DNA of 64,000 nt, taken from positions 17,697-81,696 of the forward strand of contig JAUCBJ010001865.1 of assembly GCA_032718475.1 (NCBI GenBank), read 5' to 3'. This document shows positions 29,830-40,400 of this stretch, piece by piece (the stretch's first letter is position 1; each line of letters begins with the position of its first letter). A program made the translations under genes and the position numbers. The notes under the pieces are model-generated. The model worked only from the letters and a program-made list of their open reading frames with translations. It did not search any database and was not told where the DNA came from. The stretch comes from Nemertoderma westbladi (lineage: Eukaryota > Xenacoelomorpha > Nemertodermatida > Nemertodermatidae).

Positions 29830-32763
29830 ATGACCGGACCAAAGGCGGGAGAAACTGTCGTTTACCCACCTAAGGTTGTTGAACCCGATGTATTTGAACT
29901 TACGCTGGAAGAGGCGAATCAGTCAACCCGCGAAAAGAAAGAAGCTCTTAGCCTATACAGAGCCTACAAGGCTTTCGAGAAAGGTGAGATGGAAGAATGG
30001 GGCGGAAGACTCGCGAGCCTACCTTACCATTGGACGTCACACGATCAAACTCCAGCTAAGGAGATGACACCGGAAGTTTTCGAGAGCATAAACTTTGCTC
30101 AAAACGTTATTCAGAGACTACAGATTGCATCCCCGGAGAGGACAAGAGAAATGCAACCATATAGTACTTCAACTACGAAACCATTGAGTACGACACTCAA
30201 TTTTCCTATTAGTATACCAGTCCGACAGGATACGACGTACGAAATACCCATCGTGGATCATCCAGAAATCATTTCAAACTTGGAGTTTCTTCCTGCAGTT
30301 GTTTTCAGCGATATGAGTAAGATATATGATTTACGTAGACATATTACTCAAAAGGTCGTGTACAACGTTCCACCTCATATTCAAGACTTTAAGGAACTGG
30401 ATAGAGCTGGTGCCGATATAGCTCCGAGTAATTTGAAAGGATATTTAACCAAGACGATTCGTTTATGGATTGGAACCGGAACCTTCGAGTCGGATACAGA
30501 TATTGCCGCGGATTGGCGAGGTAAGGTTATTCGTTTCGAAGATGATAAGGACATAGAGAAGATTTGGCAACCTTCGGAAGAATTGTTGGATGAATGGAAT
30601 AGGACGTTTAGATCGTTTCAGGAAAATGGTTACATGTTTTACGATAACGAGGGCGGCAGTCATCAACAGAGTTTGACTTCTAAGACTATACAAATTAGAG
30701 CGGCGGACGGAGTCCTGCACGTTTTCAGTAGACAGAGGAGCGACAAACGAATGCCGATACCTCCAGCGAATACAAAGCGACACCATCTTATCACTGACAT
30801 AGTAAAGAAGATGGACCAAGCTTGTAATATCGACGCTAGAATGCTACCGAAGATGGTAAGAAACATGATTTTAGATAAAACTGTTGTAAAGATTGGATCA
30901 GGAGTAAGGGAGGACTTAATTAGCGACTTCGCCGGCATGACGGACAGCGATGACCGACTACCGACACCTTACGTCGACACTCGACCTCTTATTTTGTGGT
31001 CTATAGAACAGGGATATTTTCGTGAGTATAATACTCAGAAGACTGGAACTGGATACATTTCCTACCTGTTATTCAATTGGGATTATAAGGAAAGTAAGAG
31101 AACCAAGTATATTGAGACTTATGGAGAAGGTGATACTCCAGATATGAGTGAGTTTGAATCACAGCTTAAATGGAGAGGATGCGTGTATTGGGCTATTACG
31201 TCACCTCCAAGAGCGGTCTTACAATATTATTTAGCAATAGAGTCGTCAGTGAATGTTTGCCTAATCGCCGACATTGTGTCTCGGACTCTCAAAAGACATC
31301 CACTTTGTCTCGGAGAAGATCATACGTTCTACATGGAAGGGAGAATTCATACCGACGTGTTTAGACGATTCCTTGAACCCTTCTACAACTCCGACGCTCA
31401 GTGTAATGCCTTTACTCGAGCAGGATTTAGTATATTTCGAGACGTGTATCTTCGCTGTGCGGGATCTCTTATCGAAAGACCATCTATGTTTACATTGTTA
31501 CCCTATGAAGGAGAACGTATCGTGGAGATTACGGATGAATCACGGCAGACGCGCGCGCCTATCGGTCACCTTGGTGATGATTTCGAAGTAACTACTACGA
31601 TCACTGACGATCCTTTAGAGGAACTTCTTGAGATAGAAAGGAACCTCCCGAAGAAATCTCAGACGGAGATTCGACAACTTGAAGCAACAGATGCTATAGT
31701 TTGTATACAACCTTCAGAAACCTACCAACCCATAGATCCAGATGATTACGATTATAGTGTGGGAGGAAGCGCTCGACCGATTGGAGATCTTATATACGAA
31801 CGAGTGTGGTACCCTGCCAATACGATGTGTGGTAAATGTGGCGTCGCTGGACATCATATGACCAAGTGCAGTGGAAAGCACATTACTACGACTCAGCTAA
31901 TCTGTGGATGGTGTGGAGATCAAGGGTCTCATACCTTTTATACTTGCTGGAGATTTATGGCTCAATGTACTTATTGCAATATAAAGGGACATCGAGCATC
32001 TGAATGCCAACTAAGAGACATACCTTATGAACACGAATCTGTAAAACTCGTGAGAAAATTATTCGATGAGTGGGAAGATTTAGCCGACGAACATGTATCG
32101 GCACAAAGAAGACGGTTTCCGATGAGGGCGCATCTTGGATTTTGGGCGGTAAATCCCCAAACGATGATGTCGGAAGGATACATCTCCGCTATGCCCCAAT
32201 ATGACGAACTTATCGAGGTAGTCGATATTTTGCCCCACGACAGTGGATTCCGAGTAGTGCGCGAGTATCTGTTACAGATTCACCCGGATAACAAAAACAC
32301 GTGGAATTTTCAGAAAGTCGTTAATCGCATCACGTATGGTGAATTCGATCGTTTCCGAACTGAAAAGCGGAATAAAGGAGCTTGGTTAACCGTCGCATGG
32401 GCGTACCGAGCCGCGTTTTACCACAAACGTATACGAGCGAGCGTATTCGAGGAAGAGGAGGTCCTAGAGGCGACAAATATACCAGCCACTCCGGTTGCGC
32501 CGTCTGCACGTCACCCTCGGGAGGACGGACAGGGTAGGATCATACGGGTCCAGAAAGTGGGCCAACAGTTAAAGAAGTCTATTAATATAGAAGAACGCAA
32601 GGGAGCTGAGCCGACCATTCGAATTACTCGGGATACGGTATCGCTTCCTAGAGAACCAATAGGAGGATCGGGACATACACCAGCTGATCAAAGGGGGCGC
32701 AAGCTACTCTTGGGTCTGCGTCGTCCGCTTCCCGCGCGTTCCCAGACGTTCTACCAACTGTAG
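29830..32763 (+). CDS. Post-pol ORF: exonuclease-like region and three zinc knuckles
   Basis: About 977 residues from the first ATG (the frame is open from 29749). A central region resembles DEDDy 3'-5' exonucleases: YDNEGG (Asp272, Glu274; Exo I DxE), a strand-like TIQIRAADGVLHVF, KIGSGVREDL (Asp362; Exo II) and QYYLAIESSV (Tyr467...Glu471, YxxxE where YxxxD is usual). Three knuckles follow: CGKCGVAGHHMTKC (667-680, perfect CX2CX4HX4C), CGWCGDQGSHTFYTC (from 692, one extra residue) and CTYCNIKGHRASEC (713-726, perfect). A basic C-terminus follows. The position is where env would be, but I see no signal peptide or membrane span. RNA or DNA binding is likely from the knuckles; the exonuclease assignment is inference. 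Confidence 0.7.
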   Translation: MTGPKAGETVVYPPKVVEPDVFELTLEEANQSTREKKEALSLYRAYKAFEKGEMEEWGGRLASLPYHWTSHDQTPAKEMTPEVFESINFAQNVIQRLQIASPERTREMQPYSTSTTKPLSTTLNFPISIPVRQDTTYEIPIVDHPEIISNLEFLPAVVFSDMSKIYDLRRHITQKVVYNVPPHIQDFKELDRAGADIAPSNLKGYLTKTIRLWIGTGTFESDTDIAADWRGKVIRFEDDKDIEKIWQPSEELLDEWNRTFRSFQENGYMFYDNEGGSHQQSLTSKTIQIRAADGVLHVFSRQRSDKRMPIPPANTKRHHLITDIVKKMDQACNIDARMLPKMVRNMILDKTVVKIGSGVREDLISDFAGMTDSDDRLPTPYVDTRPLILWSIEQGYFREYNTQKTGTGYISYLLFNWDYKESKRTKYIETYGEGDTPDMSEFESQLKWRGCVYWAITSPPRAVLQYYLAIESSVNVCLIADIVSRTLKRHPLCLGEDHTFYMEGRIHTDVFRRFLEPFYNSDAQCNAFTRAGFSIFRDVYLRCAGSLIERPSMFTLLPYEGERIVEITDESRQTRAPIGHLGDDFEVTTTITDDPLEELLEIERNLPKKSQTEIRQLEATDAIVCIQPSETYQPIDPDDYDYSVGGSARPIGDLIYERVWYPANTMCGKCGVAGHHMTKCSGKHITTTQLICGWCGDQGSHTFYTCWRFMAQCTYCNIKGHRASECQLRDIPYEHESVKLVRKLFDEWEDLADEHVSAQRRRFPMRAHLGFWAVNPQTMMSEGYISAMPQYDELIEVVDILPHDSGFRVVREYLLQIHPDNKNTWNFQKVVNRITYGEFDRFRTEKRNKGAWLTVAWAYRAAFYHKRIRASVFEEEEVLEATNIPATPVAPSARHPREDGQGRIIRVQKVGQQLKKSINIEERKGAEPTIRITRDTVSLPREPIGGSGHTPADQRGRKLLLGLRRPLPARSQTFYQL

Positions 32764-32957
32764 TGACAACTGATCGGTCACGAGGAATCGGTCGAGGTTT
32801 TGGGATGCCAAATAGACGAATTTGCGAGGAAATAGTCGCACCGTCTCTCAACGTCCAAACGAAACCAGTGACTCGCCCCACGAGTCCCATATCGCGAGCA
32901 AAGTCACCTGTGCGCAGTTTTCGAGGACGCGGCAGGGCTCGATCAACTAAGCGATAA
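32690..32957 (+). pseudogene. C-terminal RG/SR-rich tail in a shifted frame
   Basis: At an AAAGGGGG run (about 32690-32697) coding quality switches frame. The upstream frame continues to 32763 with unnatural composition. The other frame is Ser/Ala-rich, then RGIGRGFG and RGRGRARSTKR, ending at a TAA at 32955-32957. A one-base length change in the G run, or programmed slippage, would explain this. Such Arg-rich tails bind nucleic acid. Confidence 0.5.
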
Positions 32958-33852
32958 AAGGGAGGGCAAGGGTGGACGGAAGACTCGTGAGCCTTTCTTA
33001 TGATTTTGTGATTTATTTGAATTTATATTTATATTTGTGTTTATTCCGAACTTAAGCAATTTGTATTGTTCCGAATTTATGAAATTTAGAAAGTTTATAT
33101 TTAGAAGGGACTTATATTTGAAAGATTTATGTTTCATATTTGAGATGCAAAGGAGTTTATATTATTCTAAACTTATGCAGTTTATATTTATATTTAGTAA
33201 AGATTTATATTTGTAAGAATTTATATTTTATATTTGTAATTATTCCGAACTTATGCAATTTATATTGTTCCGAATACTATGCAATTTATATCTTATAAGC
33301 AGTATTTGTATTTACAGTGAAATAGAAAGTAAGAGTAGATGGAAGACTCGTGTGCCTTTCTTATAGTTTCATTTGTAAAGTGTTATATTTTGTATTTAGA
33401 AAGTTTTATAGTTAGAAAGTTTTGTACTTAGAAAGACTCATATTTGTAATTATTCCGAACTTATGCAATCTACATTTAGGCACGAAAGTATTTGTAATTA
33501 TTTGAATTTATGCAATATTTGAGATGCAATAGTAGATGGAAGACTCGCGAGCCTTTCTTATGATTTTCATTTATTTGTATTTGTAATTGTTTGAATTTAT
33601 GCAATATTGAGATGCAATAGATTTATATTGGTGAATTTAATTTAGATTTATATTGTACTTACTCAGTAAAGCCTTAACTACGTAAAGTTTGAATTTGTAA
33701 TTATTTTGTATCGAATCATTATGTAGAAAGGAAGTATTGTTTGAAATTTAATTGTAAATATGTAAGTACGCCCTAAGTATTCTATAGTTTGATTGATTAT
33801 TGGTGAAAACCGTATATTTTATGCACGATAATATCCTGTATTCATGGAGCGG
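32958..33852 (+). other. AT-rich 3' region before the 3' LTR
   Basis: Degenerate TTATATTT, TTATGCAATTTATATT and GAACTTATGCAATT repeats with three copies of the dispersed motif. No ORF of substance. It ends with a weak purine tract GGAGCGG directly before the LTR. Confidence 0.6.
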
Positions 33853-33978
33853 TATAGAATTATATTCCCTAAATGCCGTGGATTTTCAAAATTTTATTTT
33901 ATTCGAATTAACTTGTTAAAAGATTACTTTGAGTCCTCATTTGTATTGCTATTTCTATTTGTACGCCTATTATTCAAG

Positions 33979-34065
33979 TGGTTCAGTAGCTCAGTCGGTA
34001 GAGCGTTGGAAATTATATATGTAGTAGGTATTGAGTTCGAATCCTAGTAAGTGCGAATTATTTTT
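33979..34065 (+). promoter_or_regulatory. tRNA-like internal Pol III promoter in 3' LTR
   Basis: Same A box, B box and T-run as at 17226-17312. From this LTR a Pol III transcript would terminate within the LTR, and read-through would enter host intron antisense to the ADAM10-like gene. Confidence 0.6.
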
Positions 34066-34273
34066 TGTGCAGAATTTCAACTCATTTAAATTGACCGCTA
34101 CAAATTAAATTGCATTTGTCTGTACCTAGATTAGCCAATGAGACTGTAGTTATTAGATTGTAACCAATGTCGTGCAAATTATATATTAGCTGGACCAATA
34201 GCTATCTTTAAAAACCTGTTAGAACCTATAGAACAATCGAGAATTTTCTCGATTGATTGCGGCACAAATTTGG

Positions 34274-34401
34274 TATATAAAGGTGCGATTTGTTCATTAG
34301 TTATCTAATCAATCACTCACTTATCTTCACTCTCTCTTAACTACTTCTATTCAGAATACATTGTTTATTGTATTATAGTTATTGTTTGATTTTGTAATAA
34401 A
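34274..34401 (+). promoter_or_regulatory. LTR core: intact TATA box and polyadenylation signal
   Basis: TATATAAAGG at 34274 and AATAAA at 34396-34401. The TATA match is better than in the 5' LTR. Confidence 0.55.
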
Positions 34402-35778
34402 AGTTAGAAATACTTGTCACATCAGCCTTTTCTATCTGTTTTACCATGATTCACTACGGTGAACACTCTTAGGAACAGGATGGCCGGCTAGAGATCGGGC
34501 CGCAGCAATGAACGGGAACATCAAGGGAATGTAGACAGGAGACAACCCGCAATACCACCTTAGTTATTCGCCCATCGCCTGAAAGGTTAGACAGCGTTTG
34601 ACGCCTTGCTACCTAAGCGTAAGACCAAAGATCAAAGGTAGAAGTAGTGACACGCTGTAAGCCTAAAATTACATCTTAGGGACTGTACTGTCTTAATTCA
34701 GGAAAAAACCACAGTAGACCTTCACATTCCTACGGGGGGGGGGGGGGGGGGGGGGAGAGCGCAGGCAGAGATACTAGTACGCAGATAGGACGTAGGCACA
34801 CCGGTACGAAGCATACACATTGGTAGGGTGCAGCAAACTGTACGCCTAACTCTTGCTAAGTGCAGGTGCGTCTGTGACTATTTGTAGTACAACGGTGTCC
34901 ATTGCATTAGAACTTGTAGGCTAGGAGGGTTGCTGTGTTTCACCTGAATTAGGATTGTACCGTTCAGGCGGTAGGGCAGTTTACTACTAGGCGCAAATAA
35001 ATCGAGGCTATTAGGGATATACTAACATCTACCGTGTCCCCGCCAACGTCCTGATAGGAAGTTACCCAGCCTACCTAGGTGACTAAAATTCTAGATAGGA
35101 CGCCAGGATAGCTATTAGTAACAGTACGCCTACTGTAGTAAACTAACACATTTCTTCTTAGTATTAGGGACCTGGTAAATTAAAAATTGCCGAATTCTGG
35201 GCGTAGCATTAACCTTATGCCTGAATTTGAGTCCTGGAAATACGCAAGAGGGGAAGGAACCTTATTATTCGTGAGTATTGGACCTACAAGTTGCAAAATT
35301 AGAATATTCGTAAAATGCACACCGTACCCAGTAATTATATATGTGAAGGAGCAAAACTGCTTTGACTGTTCAGAATTAACACACGCGCGTTAGAAATTAT
35401 TTACACCTCAAAATATATAAAAATTAACTTTCGTCCTTACTGTGCTTTGCCCGCTAGTTAGACATCTCCAAATCTCTGCCTCTGTACCTAGCTAGCGTCC
35501 CTTTTGCCCAACCATATAAATCACACCGCGGCAAAGTATACGAGCCCTTTAGTCCGTCAGTGAGTCAGCCTGATTTTAGGATTCGCTGCGCGGGATTTTG
35601 TTTTATCGAAGTTTGTCTGCTCGTAGACTGTTTTCTGCCTCACCGGTTATAAGAGATCGATACTGCAATATATTCGCTTACTTAGAGTTTACTGTTTTGG
35701 TGAGAAGGTCGGATTTATGATTTGATTCACAAACTTTACAGTAGGATATTGCAGGTATTGTTACCGTCTCTTCGAATA

Positions 35779-35783
35779 TTTTC
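35779..35783. repeat. Target site duplication TTTTC, right
   Basis: Matches 17095-17099 and fixes the 3' border of the BEL element. Confidence 0.88.
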
Positions 35784-36436
35784 ATAATTTAGTCGTACTT
35801 AATGTATGTTTCTTAATTACTAACAACTGATATAAAACAAATAATAATTACTGGCAAAATTACAAAAATAAAAGAAAACATGATGATTCCTGCCGGGCAT
35901 TTTGCTTTCTTTCCTTAGGTAAAACAAAAAAGAGGCAGATAGGGGGCTGGGGTTGGGGGGTTGGTTGACTGTGGATGGAAACAAAATTCCTTCCGTTCCG
36001 GGGTAAAATTGACTAAAATAACAAGTGATTACTCCAAAAATGTAACAGTAACATGTTACAACGTGCCATGCAACTGTAACCTGCTCCTTTCCCTTAATTT
36101 ATAAATTAGTAACATTTAGACGATATATTAATTCGCCAAGATAGGATTTGTGCCTCTCCTGTCTCAAAATAAGACTCCCTATTATGATGAATAATTACTT
36201 TAAAACATCAGACAGTATAATATTTTGATGGTGACATTGTGATATTAATGGTTAATATTATATAACAAATTGATGATTGAAATTGATTGATTGAAATTGA
36301 TTGATTGATAGATCTACAATAAAGTTTATAGCACTTTCTATAATTCTGGTTTTTGATATCAGATGATCGAATATTTCAATAATTTCATACAATATAAGTA
36401 ACAATTGATTTTTAGATCTTATGTAGTATTATCATT
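35784..36436. other. Intron sequence, no gene seen
   Basis: AT-rich with a short GATT/GAAATTGATT microsatellite near 36270-36310. It reads as ordinary intron DNA into which the BEL element and RT relic inserted. Confidence 0.5.
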
Positions 36437-37098
36437 TCAATAATAATCAATACTACTACTACTAAGTCGAGCGAACTCGGACAGCGGAAATGAGATCCTT
36501 CCAGGCTTCCCGATTCTCCAACTACTACTACTAGGTCGAGCGAATTCGGACAGCGGAAATGAGATCCTTCCAGGATTCCCGATTCTCCAACTACTACTAC
36601 TAGGTCGAGCGAATTCGGACAGCGGAAATGAGATCCTTCCAGGATTCCCGATTCTCCAACTACTACTACTAAGTCGAGCGAACTCGGACAGCGGAAATGA
36701 GATCCTTCCAGGCTTCCCGATTCTCCAACTACTACTACTAGGTCGAGCGAACTCGGACAGTGGAAATGAGATCCTTCCAGGCTTCCCGATTCTCCATAGT
36801 TGTCGCAATTTCGTTTCTCCCAAGTTCAGTATCCCTTTCAAGTTGATCTATATATGTTATAGCCGGTCGTCCACGACTACGCTTTCCATGAGTTGGTTGC
36901 CAGAAAAGTAGATCTGGTATGACCTCGTCTTTACTTCGCCAGCAGTGCCCACTGAATCTTAATCTGCGTTCACGGAGGGTGGTTGATACAGGTGGTATTG
37001 TACCATAAAGCTCGGCGTTTGTAATGTGTTGTCCCCAGTTGATGTTTATGGCTGCCCTTAGTAGTCTTGTGTAGCAGCCATCAATTAATTCGTAGTTC
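36437..37098 (-). pseudogene. RT 3'-end relic with tandemly repeated tail
   Basis: Minus-strand copy of the last ~120 codons of the element at 182-1639 (from GCYTRLLRAA to the stop), truncated 5' near 37090. The terminal unit, covering the last ~57 coding bases plus the (TAG)n tail, is repeated five times at about 69 bp (36459-36800). Two of the repeats share a variant. The repetition of the 3' terminus shows that this locus amplifies sequence in tandem even from an inserted element. Confidence 0.9.
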
Positions 37099-37433
37099 AA
37101 GTGATTGTATCCTTGTATCCTATCTTTGGTTTTTGTGTCTATTGTTATGATTTTACTCTACAGTAGCGTTGTTAATATTTCGCATTAACAATAAAATTCA
37201 AGCATTAACACGTTGCTACGGAAACTGGTGCCGTTTCCAGGTAGTTTTTTTGGTAATATCAGAGGCGTTGTCGAATGAAAGTTCTCTTGTTTGTACTTAA
37301 CATGTGTACAAATTAATGAACTTGACACCTTAACAATGAACCTTGACAACTTAACAAATGTACGATTATACAATTGTACGATTGTCAAATGTACGTATGA
37401 TCAGATTACCTGATTACCCAATGGGTGCATTGA
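37099..37433. other. Intron sequence, no gene seen
   Basis: Short unique stretch with small repeats of TGTACGATTATACAATTGTA type near 37360-37395, just before array B. Confidence 0.5.
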
Positions 37434-40400
37434 CACTAGCTCCACTCATACTTACCGTAACTACCCAAGGAGTGGCCCAGCTCCCACTCAAACTTACCGT
37501 AACTACCCAAGGAGTGTCCCAGGCCAGCTCCCACTCATACTTACCGAACTACCCAAGGAGTGGTCCAGCTCCCACTCATACTTACCGGACTACCCAAGGA
37601 GTGGCCCAGCTCCCACTCATACTTACCTGACTACCCAAGGAGTGGTCCAGCTCCCACTCATACTTACCGGACTACCCAAGGAGTGGTCCAGCTCCCACTC
37701 ATACTTACCGGACTACCCAAGGAGTGGCCCAGCGCCCACTCATACTTACCGGACTACCCAAGGAGTGGCCCAGCGCCCACTCATACTTACCGTAACTACC
37801 CAAGGAGTGGCCCAGCTCCCACTCATACTTACCGGACTACCCAAGGAGTAGTCCAGCTCCCACTCATACTTACCGGACTACCCAAGGAGTGGCCCAGCGC
37901 CCACTCATACTTACCGGACTACCCAAGGAGTGGCCCAGCGCCCACTCATACTTAACTGGACTACCCAAGGAGTGGTCCCGCTCCCACTCATACTTACCGT
38001 AACTACCCAAGGAGTGGCCCAGCTCCCACTCATACTTACCGGACTACCCAAGGAGTGGTCCAGCTCCCACTCATACTTACCGGACTACCCAAGGAGTGGT
38101 CCAGCTCCCACTCATACTTAACTGGACTACCCAAGGAGTGGTCCCGCTCCCACTCACTCATACTTACCGGACTACCCAAGGAGTGGTCCAGCTCCCACTC
38201 ATACTTACCGGACTACCCAAGGAGTGGTCCAGCGCCCCCTCATACTTAACTGGACTACCCAAGGAGTGGTCCCGCTCCCACTCATACTTACCGGACTACC
38301 CAAGGAGTGGTCCAGCTCCCACTCATACTTACCGGACTACCCAAGGAGTGGCCCAGCGCCCACTCATACTTACCGGACTACCCAAGGAGTGGCCCAGCGC
38401 CCACTCATACTTACCGTAACTACCCAAGGAGTGGCCCAGCTCCCACTCATACTTACCGGACTACCCAAGGAGTGGCCCAGCGCCCACTCATACTTACCGG
38501 ACTACCCAAGGAGTGGCCCAGCGCCCACTCATACTTAACTGGACTACCCAAGGAGTGGTCCAGCTCCCACTCATACTTACCGGACTACCCAAGGAGTGGT
38601 CCAGCTCCCACTCATACTTACCGGACTACCCAAGGAGTGGCCCAGCTCCCACTCATACTTACCGGACTACCCAAGGAGTGGTCCAGCTCCCACTCATACT
38701 TACCGTAACTACCCAAGGAGTGGCCCAGCTCCCACTCAAACTTAACTGGACTACCCAAGGAGTGGCCCAGCTCCCACTCATAGTTACCGAACTACCCAAG
38801 GAGTGGCCCAGCGCCCACTCATACTTACCGGACTACCCAAGGAGTGGCCCAGCGCCCACTCATACTTACCGTAACTACCCAAGGAGTGGCCCAGCTCCCA
38901 CTCAAACTTAACTGGACTACCCAAGGAGTGGCCCAGCTCCCACTCATAGTTACCGAACTACCCAAGGAGTGGCCCAGCGCCCACTCATACTTACCGGACT
39001 ACCCAAGGAGTGGTCCAGCTCCCACTCATACTTACCGTAACTACCCAAGGAGTGGCCCAGCTCCCACTCAAACTTAACTGGACTACCCAAGGAGTGGCCC
39101 AGCTCCCACTCATAGTTACCGAACTACCCAAGGAGTGGCCCAGCGCCCACTCATACTTACTGTAACTACCCAAGGAGTGGCCCAGCTCCCACTCATACTT
39201 ACCGGACTACCCAAGGAGTGGCCCAGCGCCCACTCATACTTACCGGACTACCCAAGGAGTGGCCCAGCGCCCACTCATACTTACCGTAACTACCCAAGGA
39301 GTGGCCCAGCTCCCACTCATACTTACCGGACTACCCAAGGAGTGGTCCCGCTCCCACTCATACTTACCGGACTACCCAAGGAGTGGTCCAGCTCCCACTC
39401 ATACTTACCGGACTACCCAAGGAGTGGTCCAGCGCCCCCTCATACTTAACTGGACTACCCAAGGAGTGGTCCCGCTCCCACTCATACTTACCGGACTACC
39501 CAAGGAGTGGTCCAGCTCCCACTCATACTTACCGGACTACCCAAGGAGTGGCCCAGCGCCCACTCATACTTACCGGACTACCCAAGGAGTGGCCCAGCGC
39601 CCACTCATACTTACCGTAACTACCCAAGGAGTGGCCCAGCTCCCACTCATACTTACCGGACTACCCAAGGAGTGGTCCAGCTCCCACTCATACTTACCGG
39701 ACTACCCAAGGAGTGGCCCAGCTCCCACTCATACTTACCGGACTACCCAAGGAGTGGTCCAGCTCCCACTCATACTTACCGTAACTACCCAAGGAGTGGC
39801 CCAGCTCCCACTCAAACTTAACTGGACTACCCAAGGAGTGGCCCAGCTCCCACTCATAGTTACCGAACTACCCAAGGAGTGGCCCAGCGCCCACTCATAC
39901 TTACCTGACTACCCAAGGAGTGGCCCAGCGCCCACTCATACTTACCGTAACTACCCAAGGAGTGGCCCAGCTCCCACTCAAACTTAACTGGACTACCCAA
40001 GGAGTGGCCCAGCTCCCACTCATAGTTACCGAACTACCCAAGGAGTGGCCCAGCGCCCACTCATACTTACCGGACTACCCAAGGAGTGGTCCAGCTCCCA
40101 CTCATACTTACCGTAACTACCCAAGGAGTGGCCCAGCTCCCACTCAAACTTAACTGGACTACCCAAGGAGTGGCCCAGCTCCCACTCATAGTTACCGAAC
40201 TACCCAAGGAGTGGCCCAGCGCCCACTCATACTTACTGTAACTACCCAAGGAGTGGCCCAGCTCCCACTCATACTTACCGGACTACCCAAGGAGTGGCCC
40301 AGCGCCCACTCATACTTACCGGACTACCCAAGGAGTGGCCCAGCGCCCACTCATACTTACCGTAACTACCCAAGGAGTGGCCCAGCTCCCACTCATACTT

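Larger units (their letters stand above)
19919..33558 (+). repeat. Ten dispersed copies of GGAAGACTYGYGAGCCTWYC
   Basis: Starts at 19919, 21622, 21706, 24191, 26222, 28600, 30003, 32978, 33341 and 33538. All are in the same orientation, each with at most two or three changes. Copies lie in different reading frames and in non-coding sequence (four copies), so selection on protein cannot explain them, although three copies in pol and the post-pol ORF give GRLASL. The entry spans from first to last copy. Confidence 0.9.
17100..35778 (+). mobile_element. Long BEL/Pao LTR retrotransposon, 18.7 kb
   Basis: Two LTRs (1920 and 1926 bp) flanked by TTTTC duplications enclose 14.8 kb. The family assignment rests on DUF1759-type Gag fused to a pol ordered protease-RT-RNase H-integrase with a DUF5641-like tail. 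LTR divergence is about five substitutions plus a poly-G length change, so insertion is recent. It is roughly twice the usual 6-9 kb BEL length because of a long extra region before gag and a large ORF block after pol. No convincing tRNA primer binding site was found just after the 5' LTR, and the purine tract before the 3' LTR is short (GGAGCGG). It sits in sense opposite to the host gene, inside its long intron. Confidence 0.93.
33853..35778 (+). repeat. 3' LTR
   Basis: 1926 bp, near identical to 17100-19019. I counted five substitutions (including TATATAAA for TATATGAA) and 22 G instead of 16 in the poly-G run near 34734-34755. Confidence 0.95.
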
